Shown in pieces: positions 1-5,530 of a DNA stretch of 9,528 nt. This DNA comes from Chloroflexota bacterium. GTDB lineage: Bacteria; Chloroflexota; Anaerolineae; 4572-78. Both the position numbers and the translations under genes were made by a program. The notes below the pieces were generated by a model. The model searched no databases, was not told the DNA's origin, and was given only the letters and a program-made list of their open reading frames with translations. The DNA is taken from assembly GCA_024278015.1 (NCBI GenBank), contig JAJRUC010000087.1, forward strand, positions 1 through 9,528. Direction: 5' to 3'. How positions within the stretch are numbered: position 1 is the stretch's first letter; every line of letters begins with the position of its first letter.

Positions 1-493
1 CGACAGACGAAACCAGGCTGAGGACGGCCCAGGTGACATCCAGCGTGCCCCACGTCCCCAGTTCGGCGATGCGCTCGGTATCTGAGGTAACGCGCGAGAT
101 AATCCAGCCGACGGGCGTTTTATCGAAATAGCTGAACGACAGCGATTGCAGGTGTTTGAACAGGTCGCGCCGCAGTTCGTACCGAATCCGCTCGCCCAGG
201 ATGCCGGTCAGGTAAATAAAACCGAACACGCCCGCCGCCTGCACAACTGTCAGGCCGCCGTAAATGACAATCAACTCAATCAGGCGCTCCGGGTTGCGGG
301 CCACAATGCCTTCGTCGATGATTAATTTGCTGATATAGGTAAAGGTTGAATCCAGAACGGCAACCAGGCCAATGAGTATCACAAAACCGGCCACCCAGCG
401 CCAATGCGGAATGGTCAGTTTGAAGATGCGGGTTAGCGTTTGGCCGTTGAATTGGGTGTTGAATTCTTCTTCCTCAAAATGAAAATCAGACAT
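1..493 (-). CDS. ABC exporter, transmembrane N-terminal part (partial, runs off the window)
   Basis: The first 164 residues of an ABC transporter half-exporter are present; the rest lies beyond position 1. The start is the ATG at 491-493, preceded on the minus strand by AGGAGA five bases upstream. The protein opens with an acidic cytoplasmic stretch (EEEE at residues 7-10), then a first membrane segment at about residues 33-52 and a second at about 72-96. After these comes the conserved exporter region with RRDLFKHLQSLSFSYFD (residues 108-124) and ISRVTSDTERI (132-142). This is the type I exporter membrane domain, and the ATPase domain must lie outside the window. It follows the ABC gene at 699-2486 on the same strand. 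Because that neighbour has a degenerate ATPase site, this protein is inferred to be the partner with the consensus catalytic glutamate. Substrate unknown; lipids, drugs and peptides are all possible. Confidence 0.92.
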   Translation of the reverse strand, partial: MSDFHFEEEEFNTQFNGQTLTRIFKLTIPHWRWVAGFVILIGLVAVLDSTFTYISKLIIDEGIVARNPERLIELIVIYGGLTVVQAAGVFGFIYLTGILGERIRYELRRDLFKHLQSLSFSYFDKTPVGWIISRVTSDTERIAELGTWGTLDVTWAVLSLVSSV

Positions 494-521
494 AATGTCT
501 CCTGTGAACCCCCTCCCCAAC

Positions 522-757
522 CCTCCCCTTGCCGGGGGGAGGGAGTCGCCGCAGGTGACGGGAGGGGGTGAAAATGGATATTATGCCTCGTCCACCTGCG
601 ATTGAATTTCATAAATTTCCCGATACAACCCCGGTTGCGCCTCCCCTTGCCGGGGGGAGGGAGTCGCCGCAGGTGACGGGAGAGGGTGAAAATGGATATT
701 ATGCCATCTCCACCTGCGATTGAATATTGTAAATTTCGCGGTATAATCCGGGTTGAG
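522..757. repeat. 118-bp tandem duplication, two copies (522-639 and 640-757)
   Basis: Two adjacent 118-bp units align without gaps. The first 66 bp (522-587 against 640-705) differ at one base; this part is a GC-rich palindromic repeat with CCTCCCC and GGGGGGAGGG arms. The other 52 bp (588-639 against 706-757) differ at twelve bases. The right unit covers the last codons of the ABC gene at 699-2486. The left unit still encodes a similar tail ending in a stop (581-637, minus strand) although it lies outside the gene. Homology is seen directly; how it arose is inference. Confidence 0.9.
581..637 (-). pseudogene. orphan duplicate of an ABC exporter C-terminal tail
   Basis: Read on the minus strand, this stretch encodes QPGLYREIYEIQSQVDEA and a stop. 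The end of the intact ABC gene upstream reads QPGLYREIYNIQSQVEMA and a stop. Most differences between the two over the shared residues fall at third codon positions (for example CCG/CCC, GGG/GGA, TTG/TTA, TAT/TAC, CGG/CGC), which suggests both tails diverged while still coding. There is no start codon or ribosome site, so it is a relic and not a gene. It is part of the 118-bp duplication. Confidence 0.75.
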
Positions 758-2486
758 TCAGCAACTTTGCGTGGACGCCCATTTGGGTGATGCGCCCCTC
801 TTCCAAAACCAGAATTTTGTCGGCGCGCATAACGGTTTGCACCCGGTGAGCAATGATAAAGGTGGTGCGGCCTTCCATGAGCCGGTCCAGCGCGGCCTGA
901 ATTTGCGCCTCGGTTTCCGTATCCACGGACGATGTTGAATCATCCAGAATGAGGATGCGCGGGTCTTTCAGCAAGGTGCGGGCAATGGCCAGGCGCTGTT
1001 TTTGCCCGCCGGACAGGGTCACGCCTTTTTCGCCCACCAGGGTGTTGTAGCCTTCGGGGAAGGTGGTAATCACATGGTGAATGGCGGCGGCGCGGGCGGC
1101 GGCCTCGATTTCTGCCTGGGAAACCTGCCGCTTTACGCCGTAAGCAATGTTTTCCCGAATGGAACGGCTGAACAAAAACGGCTCCTGTTCCACAATGCCG
1201 ATGTTCCGGCGCAGGGCGTGGGGGGCGTATTCGTTCAACTCCACCCCGTCGAGGGTCAGGCTGCCGGCGGTGTAGTCGTAAAAGCGGGGCAGCAGGTTCA
1301 CCAGCGATGTTTTTCCGGAGCCGGTCGGCCCCATCAGGGCGATGATTTCGCCCGGTTGGGCGGTGAAGGAAATAGCCTTCAAGACGGGCGCGTCGGCGTT
1401 GTATTCAAACGAGACGCCCTCAAACACCAGTTTGCCGGTTAGCGATTGCCGGGCGATGCTGCGGCCCTGGGCCAGGCGTTCCTGCTTTTCGTCAATGAGG
1501 TCGGCTACGCGCCGGTAAGAGACCAGCCCGGTTGACCCCTGGGCAATCAGACGGCCCAGGTTGCGCATCGGCCAGATAATCCAGATGATGAGGTTGGCGA
1601 AGGCCAGATACGTGCCGATGGTAATGTCTTCGGCAATTGCCATGCGGGCGCCCATATAAAAGCTGAACAGCATCTGGCTGCCGCAGATAATATCGGTGAC
1701 GGGCCAGTACAGGGCGTGCATCAACAGCAGGTGTTTGCCTAAACGGAATTTTTTGTGATTTTCGCGCTCAAATTTGTCGATTTCGTATTGCTGCCGGGCA
1801 AACGCCTTTACCACCCGCACCCCGGAGAGGTTTTCTTGCAGCGTGGCCGATAAAATGCCGTCCTGGTCCTGATAGGCGTCGTAGGCCTTGCCGATTTTTT
1901 TGAAAAAGATAATTGAAATCCAGACCACGATTGGTACAAACCATACCGAAAGCAGGGCCAGCCGGGTATTGAGTACCAGTAAAGTCACAAAATTGATGAG
2001 GAACAAGGCGGTGATGCGGCCAATTTGCGTACCCTGGTCGGCGAAGAAGCGGCGCACGGCATCCACATCGGAGGTGGCCCGCTGAATCAACTCGCCGGTT
2101 TGCATATGGTCGTGGTAGGCAAAGCTCAGGCGCTGCATGTGGTCGAACAGGAAATTGCGCAGGCGCAAGGTAATGCCTTCGGCGGCGCGGGCGGCCCAGC
2201 GGCCGCTGAAAAAGGTGAAGGTCGCTTCAAACAGGGCCAGCAAAACAAATCCGGCCGCAAAATAGTAAATGGGTGTGACCTGATTTTCTTCAAGGGCGGT
2301 GTCAATAAACTGGCGCAGCAGCAGATACGTGGTCATTTTGGCGGCGGCAGCCACGGCCAGGCCCAAAACCGCGCCCAGATACACCACTTTAAAACCGGTC
2401 ATCATCCGCCACAGCCCTTTTATGCGGTTGCTGGATGTGGTTTGCTTCAGGTCAATATCAGGATACAGGGTTGATTTCAAGTTCAT
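699..2486 (-). CDS. ABC exporter subunit with degenerate ATPase site (TM287/BmrC-like half)
   Basis: A full-length type I ABC half-exporter of 595 residues. A six-helix membrane domain occupies about residues 25-325 and the nucleotide-binding domain about 350-590. Visible motifs are Walker A GPTGSGKT (386-393), Q-loop Gln 434, signature LSGGQ (491-495), Walker B ILILDD (511-516), D-loop SSVD (519-522) and H-loop His 547. The residue after the Walker B aspartate is Asp instead of the usual catalytic Glu. This is the hallmark of the degenerate-site subunit in heterodimeric exporters such as TM287/TM288 and BmrCD (family knowledge). The ATG at 2486 is chosen over the in-frame TTG at 2519 because AGGA sits about nine bases before it. 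The partner gene follows 205 bp downstream, the gap being lengthened by a 118-bp duplication. Substrate cannot be told from sequence. Confidence 0.95.
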   Translation of the reverse strand: MNLKSTLYPDIDLKQTTSSNRIKGLWRMMTGFKVVYLGAVLGLAVAAAAKMTTYLLLRQFIDTALEENQVTPIYYFAAGFVLLALFEATFTFFSGRWAARAAEGITLRLRNFLFDHMQRLSFAYHDHMQTGELIQRATSDVDAVRRFFADQGTQIGRITALFLINFVTLLVLNTRLALLSVWFVPIVVWISIIFFKKIGKAYDAYQDQDGILSATLQENLSGVRVVKAFARQQYEIDKFERENHKKFRLGKHLLLMHALYWPVTDIICGSQMLFSFYMGARMAIAEDITIGTYLAFANLIIWIIWPMRNLGRLIAQGSTGLVSYRRVADLIDEKQERLAQGRSIARQSLTGKLVFEGVSFEYNADAPVLKAISFTAQPGEIIALMGPTGSGKTSLVNLLPRFYDYTAGSLTLDGVELNEYAPHALRRNIGIVEQEPFLFSRSIRENIAYGVKRQVSQAEIEAAARAAAIHHVITTFPEGYNTLVGEKGVTLSGGQKQRLAIARTLLKDPRILILDDSTSSVDTETEAQIQAALDRLMEGRTTFIIAHRVQTVMRADKILVLEEGRITQMGVHAKLLTQPGLYREIYNIQSQVEMA

Positions 2487-2512
2487 TTTTTTGTCCTGTT
2501 GTTTATCGGGGT

Positions 2513-2580
2513 GGAGCAAAATTGCTCCCGTTGTTCTTTGGGGGGCAACAGCCGCGAAGATAGTTGCCCATTGCCCCCGG
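2513..2580 (-). promoter_or_regulatory. leader hairpins upstream of the ABC exporter gene
   Basis: Two structures lie between the small gene at 2582-2809 and the ABC start. At 2513-2528 GGAGCAA and TTGCTCC form a 7-bp inverted repeat around two bases. At 2540-2580 the run GGGGGGCAAC (2540-2549) can pair either with GTTGCCC (2563-2569) or with TTGCCCCC (2571-2578), so two hairpins are mutually exclusive. No T-run follows, so neither is a standard terminator. They could be an operator or an attenuating leader; function is inferred. Confidence 0.35.
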
Positions 2581-2581
2581 T

Positions 2582-2809
2582 CTATGCCTGTTGGTACAAT
2601 GTCCGGCGCGACGGAGCGCCGTAGTGTTGTAACTTTTGTCCAAGCCGAACCATACCGTCGCCCACCTGGCGGGCGGTCGCTTGCAGCCGGCGCTTCGCCG
2701 GAGATGCGCCGTTTCGGCGCGCCTGAATGATGTTTCTGTATTGTTGATTACGCAGCAGGTCTTGTGTTTGTTCACGCCGGACCTGAAGATTTTTTTCACT
2801 GGCGTACAT
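2582..2809 (-). CDS. small basic hypothetical protein, 75 residues
   Basis: The start ATG at 2807-2809 is preceded by GTGGAGG seven bases upstream, a strong ribosome site that supports a real gene. The product is short, soluble and very basic. The N-terminal half (residues 1-32, MYASEKNLQVRREQTQDLLR and on) is rich in Arg and Gln and looks helical. The C-terminal half holds KRRLQATARQVGDGMVRLGQ (44-63). I do not recognise a named family, although short proteins of this style occur in Chloroflexota and Actinobacteria from memory. It lies 95 bp upstream of the ABC gene on the same strand, with no terminator between them, so cotranscription is possible. The 3' half of the gene contains several GC-rich hairpins (near 2608-2720), which is unusual for such a short reading frame. 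Confidence 0.6.
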   Translation of the reverse strand: MYASEKNLQVRREQTQDLLRNQQYRNIIQARRNGASPAKRRLQATARQVGDGMVRLGQKLQHYGAPSRRTLYQQA

Positions 2810-2855
2810 TTTTTAGCCTCCACAGCAGAAAGACAGTTGTTGACAGGGTGAATGG

Positions 2856-2900
2856 TTATTCGCTAATTACACCGATTACATCATAAAGGATTTGGAACAT
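2856..2900 (-). CDS. 14-codon mini-ORF with strong ribosome site
   Basis: The ATG at 2898-2900 is preceded by AAGGAGGTG, close to the ideal Shine-Dalgarno at good spacing, and the frame encodes MFQILYDVIGVISE and a TAA stop. Such a short frame is expected often by chance, so the ribosome site is the only real support. It lies 46 bp upstream of the 75-residue gene, so it may be a leader peptide or a small hydrophobic peptide. It overlaps the end of the frameshifted ORF at 2881-3053, and its Shine-Dalgarno lies inside that frame. Confidence 0.35.
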   Translation of the reverse strand: MFQILYDVIGVISE

Positions 2901-3053
2901 TTTGCACCTCCTTTGCTGCTGCGCGGCCTGTTCGATGCCTTTGCCGCTGCTGTGGCCAGGTGGTAGCCTCCACAGCCCGTTCAGCGTTGGGTCTTCCGGT
3001 CAGGCGTTGCAATCCATTTAACCAAAATTGACGGTTGAAGCGTTACGTTTCAT
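2881..3053 (-). pseudogene. small ORF broken by a one-base frameshift (possible)
   Basis: From the ATG at 3051-3053 the frame reads MKRNASTVNFG and stops. A single extra T in the T run at 3024-3027 (minus strand CAATTTTGG) would join it to an open frame of WLNGLQRLTGRPNAERAVEA and about 27 more basic residues, ending at 2881. The restored product would be about 57 residues. Its start, with S-T-V-N-F-W-L-N-G-L, resembles S-Y-T-F-W-M-N-S-L in the neighbouring 34-residue peptide, where the matching site has five Ts. That resemblance is the main reason to list it. No good Shine-Dalgarno precedes the ATG. It could be a decayed gene, a sequencing error in a homopolymer, or chance. Confidence 0.35.
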
Positions 3054-3064
3054 CCGCCGTAACG
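3041..3064. repeat. 7-bp inverted repeat around the small-ORF start
   Basis: CGTTACG (3041-3047) and CGTAACG (3058-3064) form a perfect inverted repeat with a 10-bp spacer. It spans the ATG of the frameshifted small ORF on the minus strand. It could be an operator or a small hairpin hiding the start; nothing in the sequence decides this. Confidence 0.4.
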
Positions 3065-3069
3065 TGCAG

Positions 3070-3105
3070 AAAAACAAAAAGCCGTAAACATGTTCTGTCT
3101 ACGGC
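3070..3105 (-). terminator. rho-independent terminator, second of a tandem pair
   Basis: On the minus strand GCCGTAGACA and TGTTTACGGC form a 10-bp stem with one G-U pair and a GAACA loop (3081-3105). The run TTTTTGTTTTT follows at once (3070-3080). It lies 37 bp beyond the first terminator of the 34-codon gene, and no gene or clear promoter lies between. It acts as a back-up terminator or ends a short RNA. Confidence 0.8.
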
Positions 3106-3142
3106 CTGAGCAATCAGAGAAAAAGCTGCAAAATCAGGGAAT

Positions 3143-3174
3143 AAAAAAACCGCAGACCGGCGCGCCTGCGGTTT
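3143..3174 (-). terminator. rho-independent terminator of the 34-codon gene
   Basis: On the minus strand AAACCGCAG (3166-3174) pairs with CTGCGGTTT (3147-3155) around a 10-base GC-rich loop, followed by a run of seven T (3143-3149). It begins about 20 bp after the stop codon at 3196, as expected for a monocistronic message. Confidence 0.9.
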
Positions 3175-3195
3175 CTGTGTCAAAAAATGTGAACG

Positions 3196-3300
3196 TTACA
3201 CAGAGTCACCAGACGCACTTGGCTTGGGCGCAACAGCATCGCTACCGCCAAGCGGTTGACGAGCCATCAAGCTGTTCATCCAAAAAGTATAGCTTTGCAT
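3196..3300 (-). CDS. 34-residue peptide gene of unknown function
   Basis: The frame starts at ATG 3298-3300, preceded by AAGGAG eight bases upstream, and encodes MQSYTFWMNSLMARQPLGG followed by SDAVAPKPSASGDSV. The unit is complete: promoter at 3350-3378, short leader, ribosome site, frame, then an intrinsic terminator at 3143-3174. The N-terminal part is aromatic and amphipathic. The C-terminal part is small, polar and rich in Pro, Ser and Ala, and a Gly-Gly pair sits between them at residues 18-19. I do not recognise a family. A secreted or processed peptide is conceivable because an ABC exporter lies downstream, but that is speculation: the leader does not match the classical double-glycine consensus. 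The transcript could also work as a small RNA. Confidence 0.65.
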   Translation of the reverse strand: MQSYTFWMNSLMARQPLGGSDAVAPKPSASGDSV

Positions 3301-3325
3301 CCGGCATACTCCTTTCAAACAATTT

Positions 3326-3343
3326 GCACAGTGCGTGCAGTGC
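3326..3343. repeat. imperfect dyad at the start of the 34-codon transcript
   Basis: GCACAGTGCGTGCAGTGC lies just downstream of the -10 box and has GCAC and GTGC ends; on the minus strand GCACTG occurs twice nine bases apart. Its place at the expected transcription start would suit a repressor site or a short leader hairpin. Weak evidence. Confidence 0.3.
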
Positions 3344-3349
3344 TTACCC

Positions 3350-3378
3350 ACAATAGCATATTTGGCGAAGATTGTCAA
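3350..3378 (-). promoter_or_regulatory. sigma-70-type promoter of the 34-codon gene
   Basis: On the minus strand a perfect TTGACA (3373-3378) is followed after exactly 17 bp by TATTGT (3350-3355, four of six matches to TATAAT). Transcription would begin near 3343, giving a leader of about 43 bases before the ATG at 3300. Confidence 0.75.
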
Positions 3379-3390
3379 TCATGCGCCGCC

Positions 3391-3456
3391 AAATTTAAGG
3401 TTGGATGTGTTGCCCCCTTAGAGGCAGGGTAGGGGCGGCTCGCGAGCCGCCCCTAC
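3391..3456. repeat. dispersed palindromic repeat, copy A (with AAATTTAAGG box)
   Basis: A perfect 28-bp palindrome (3429-3456, arms GTAGGGGCGGCTCG) lies 10 bp after the stop of the Rieske-TPP gene. The box AAATTTAAGG is at 3391-3400. The same box precedes copies at 8569 and 9178. No T-run follows the hairpin, so it is better seen as a REP-like element than as a standard terminator, although it may slow or end transcription. Confidence 0.85.
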
Positions 3457-3465
3457 AACGATAAT

Positions 3466-5409
3466 TTATGTCTGCATCGGGTCGGTGAGGATTTCCACGA
3501 TGGCGGGACCGGTTGCCGCCAGTCCGGCGGCGATGGCGGGCGCGACTTCCGCCGGGGTGGTGGCGCGAAAGCCTTCGCCGCCGCATAGCCGCGCGAATTC
3601 GGCGAAATTCGGATTTTTCAAACTCGTTTGCCACACGGCGAATTTCCCGCTGCGCTGTTCCTTCGATATTTTCCCCAGTTCATCGTTATTCAGCAGGATG
3701 TGGCAGATGGGCATATTGTATTTCACGGCGGTGGTGAAATCCCCCATATATTGCCCGAAACCCCCATCGCCGGAAACGGAGATGATTTTCCGCCCCGCGC
3801 CGACCGCCGCCCACGCGCCCATCGCCGCCGGAAAAGCGAAGCCGATGCTCCCCAAATAGCCCGACATCAGCACGTCCTGTTGTCCGCCGCTTTCAAAAAA
3901 CCGCCCGAAGCTGTAGGTGTTGTTGCCCACATCCACGCAAAGTACCGCATCGGCGGGGGCGAGCGCGGAGAGATGCTTGAAGACCAACGCGGGGTGCATG
4001 CGCCCGCGCCCGTCGAGATGCCCGACGTGCTTTTCTTTTTCGGCGCGCCAGTATGCCCACCGTTTGGCGATGTCCGCTTTCACCTGCGGGCGTTCTGCCG
4101 GCGCGAGCCGTTCCAGCAGCGCGTCCACCGTCACCCCGATTTCACCCCACAGCGGCACGGTGACCGGATGGAATTTTCCGAGGGTCATGCGGTCAATATC
4201 CACCTGAATGAGTTTCTTTTTGGTGGAAATGCCGGTGTGGTTTGAAAAAGATGCGCCCAGCACCAGCAGCACATCACTGCGTCCCATCATACTGCTGCCG
4301 ACGGGTGTGCCGCTGCGCCCCAGCACGCCGCACCCCAGCGGATGGTCATCCCCAATAAGCCCTTTGCCTTTAAAAGTGGTGATGACCGCCGCGTCAATTT
4401 TTTCCGCCAGCGCGATGATTTTCTCGCGGTGGAAACGCGCGCCGTGCCCCACGATGATGGTCGGGCGGCGGGCGGCGGCGAGCAATGCCACCGCTGCCGA
4501 AAGGTCTTTTTCCGGCGGGGCGATTTCGATGGTGGACACCCGCCCGCGCCGGGGGGTGGCGGGGAAATCGTCGAGCGCGGGGGCGGTCTGGACTTCGTTC
4601 GGCAGGATTAATTGCGCCACGCCCTGTTCCACCACGGCGTGTTTCAGCGCCTGCGCCATCAGTTCGCCGGCGTTTTTGGCGGTGAGTACCGTTTGTCCCC
4701 ACACCCGTACTGCGTCGTATGCGGCGTACAAATCCACTTCCTGAAATGCACCGGGTCCGATGACCTGCGTGTCCACCTGCCCGTTGAGCGCCAGCACCGG
4801 CGCGCGATCCATCTTCGCGTCCCACAGCCCGGTGAGCATATTGGTGCTGCCGGGTCCCGCAATGGCGAAACATGCCGCCGGTCGCCCGGTGAGTTTGCCA
4901 TAAGCCGTCGCCGCGAACGCCGCCGCCCCTTCATGCCGCACGCCGAAATAGCGGAGCTTGCCCGCTTCCTCCGCGCGGCGCATGGCATCCGCAAAGCCCA
5001 AATTGCTGTGTCCCACCATCCCGAAGACGGTATCCACGCCCCAGTCGGTCATCACCTGCACCATCTGGTCGGATACGGTGGGATGGTGTTCCGGCTCATC
5101 CACCTGCACGTAAATCCCGGCGGCGCGGATTTCCAGCGGCAGCGGGGTGGCGCAATCGCCGTAGCCCTCCGGCGGCGCGCCCGTTTTGGGGTCGTATTCA
5201 TAGCCGTGCCACGGGCAGAGCAGCCAATCGCCGTCGATTTGCCCTTCGCCCAGCGGTCCGCCCTGATGCGGGCAGCGGTTATCGAGCGCGGTATAGCCGT
5301 ATTCCGCCGTGTGAATCAGCACCACCGCCTTCACGCCCGCCATCACCGTGGTGACCTGTCCCTCCGGCAAAATTCCGACATCTGCCACTTTGTACCATTT
5401 TTGAGCCAT
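3466..5409 (-). CDS. Rieske [2Fe-2S] domain fused to a pyruvate oxidase/acetolactate synthase-type TPP enzyme
   Basis: This 647-residue protein has two parts. Residues 1-105 are a Rieske-type ferredoxin with ligands Cys46-x-His48 (CPHQGG) and Cys65-x2-His68 (CPWHG). Residues 111-645 form a complete three-domain TPP enzyme. The pyrimidine-binding domain carries the cofactor-activating glutamate in RHEG (Glu160), a central domain spans about 295-435, and the pyrophosphate domain has GDGGFGQYMGDF (from 547) ending in NN at 574-575. The layout resembles pyruvate oxidases and acetolactate synthases, which bind FAD in the central domain; FAD binding here is inferred. A natural reading is decarboxylation of a 2-oxo acid with electrons passed to the Rieske cluster. 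Substrate and acceptor are unknown. The ATG at 5409 has AAGGAGG six bases upstream. The frame is continuous through the junction, so the fusion is not an assembly join of two genes. Confidence 0.93.
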   Translation of the reverse strand: MAQKWYKVADVGILPEGQVTTVMAGVKAVVLIHTAEYGYTALDNRCPHQGGPLGEGQIDGDWLLCPWHGYEYDPKTGAPPEGYGDCATPLPLEIRAAGIYVQVDEPEHHPTVSDQMVQVMTDWGVDTVFGMVGHSNLGFADAMRRAEEAGKLRYFGVRHEGAAAFAATAYGKLTGRPAACFAIAGPGSTNMLTGLWDAKMDRAPVLALNGQVDTQVIGPGAFQEVDLYAAYDAVRVWGQTVLTAKNAGELMAQALKHAVVEQGVAQLILPNEVQTAPALDDFPATPRRGRVSTIEIAPPEKDLSAAVALLAAARRPTIIVGHGARFHREKIIALAEKIDAAVITTFKGKGLIGDDHPLGCGVLGRSGTPVGSSMMGRSDVLLVLGASFSNHTGISTKKKLIQVDIDRMTLGKFHPVTVPLWGEIGVTVDALLERLAPAERPQVKADIAKRWAYWRAEKEKHVGHLDGRGRMHPALVFKHLSALAPADAVLCVDVGNNTYSFGRFFESGGQQDVLMSGYLGSIGFAFPAAMGAWAAVGAGRKIISVSGDGGFGQYMGDFTTAVKYNMPICHILLNNDELGKISKEQRSGKFAVWQTSLKNPNFAEFARLCGGEGFRATTPAEVAPAIAAGLAATGPAIVEILTDPMQT

Positions 5410-5439
5410 ATATCGCCTCCTTAAAAGTGGGATGATTAA

Positions 5440-5468
5440 ATTGTCTCACAGGCCGGCGATGGAGTCAA
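5440..5468 (-). promoter_or_regulatory. promoter of the Rieske-TPP gene
   Basis: On the minus strand TTGACT (5463-5468) and GACAAT (5440-5445) are separated by 17 bp. The start site would fall near 5433, about 24 bases before the ATG at 5409, leaving room for the Shine-Dalgarno. The gene is therefore probably transcribed apart from the metal ATPase upstream. Confidence 0.6.
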
Positions 5469-5482
5469 GGGGGGCAGGCTGG

Positions 5483-5512
5483 GCAGAGGGCGGTTCGCAA
5501 ACCGCCCTCTGC
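5483..5512. repeat. dispersed palindromic repeat, variant copy
   Basis: GCAGAGGGCGGTT and AACCGCCCTCTGC form a 30-bp palindrome apart from four central bases. It lies 18 bp beyond the ATPase stop codon and before the Rieske-TPP promoter. It has the same plan as the GTAGGGGC palindromes but different arm bases and no AAATTTAAGG box. It may act as a weak terminator or mRNA-stabilising hairpin for the ATPase message. Confidence 0.75.
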
Positions 5513-5530
5513 GGATTTTACGCACTTTTG

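Noticed and set aside
1002..1442. Long plus-strand open frame opposite the ABC exporter
   Set aside because: It is antisense to the well-supported ATPase domain, and its Gly/His-rich composition is typical of an antisense shadow.
2840..2869. Plus-strand TTGACA with TAATTA 18 bp downstream
   Set aside because: It fits a promoter, but no plus-strand gene with a ribosome site follows, so it is probably chance.
2814..2975. 12-bp direct repeat TAGCCTCCACAG at 2814 and 2964
   Set aside because: The similarity does not extend beyond 12 bp. One copy supplies the ribosome site of the 75-residue gene, and no larger repeat is visible.
3196..3378. Longer 60-residue version of the small gene, with a Cys-rich start (CTHCANCLKGVC)
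   Set aside because: Its TTG start would lie in the -35 box of the promoter and has no ribosome site. The Cys cluster is tempting but is most simply explained as translated promoter DNA.
4612..5424. 270-codon plus-strand open frame opposite the Rieske-TPP gene
   Set aside because: Arg/His-rich translation without motifs, antisense to a gene with clear catalytic residues and a good ribosome site.
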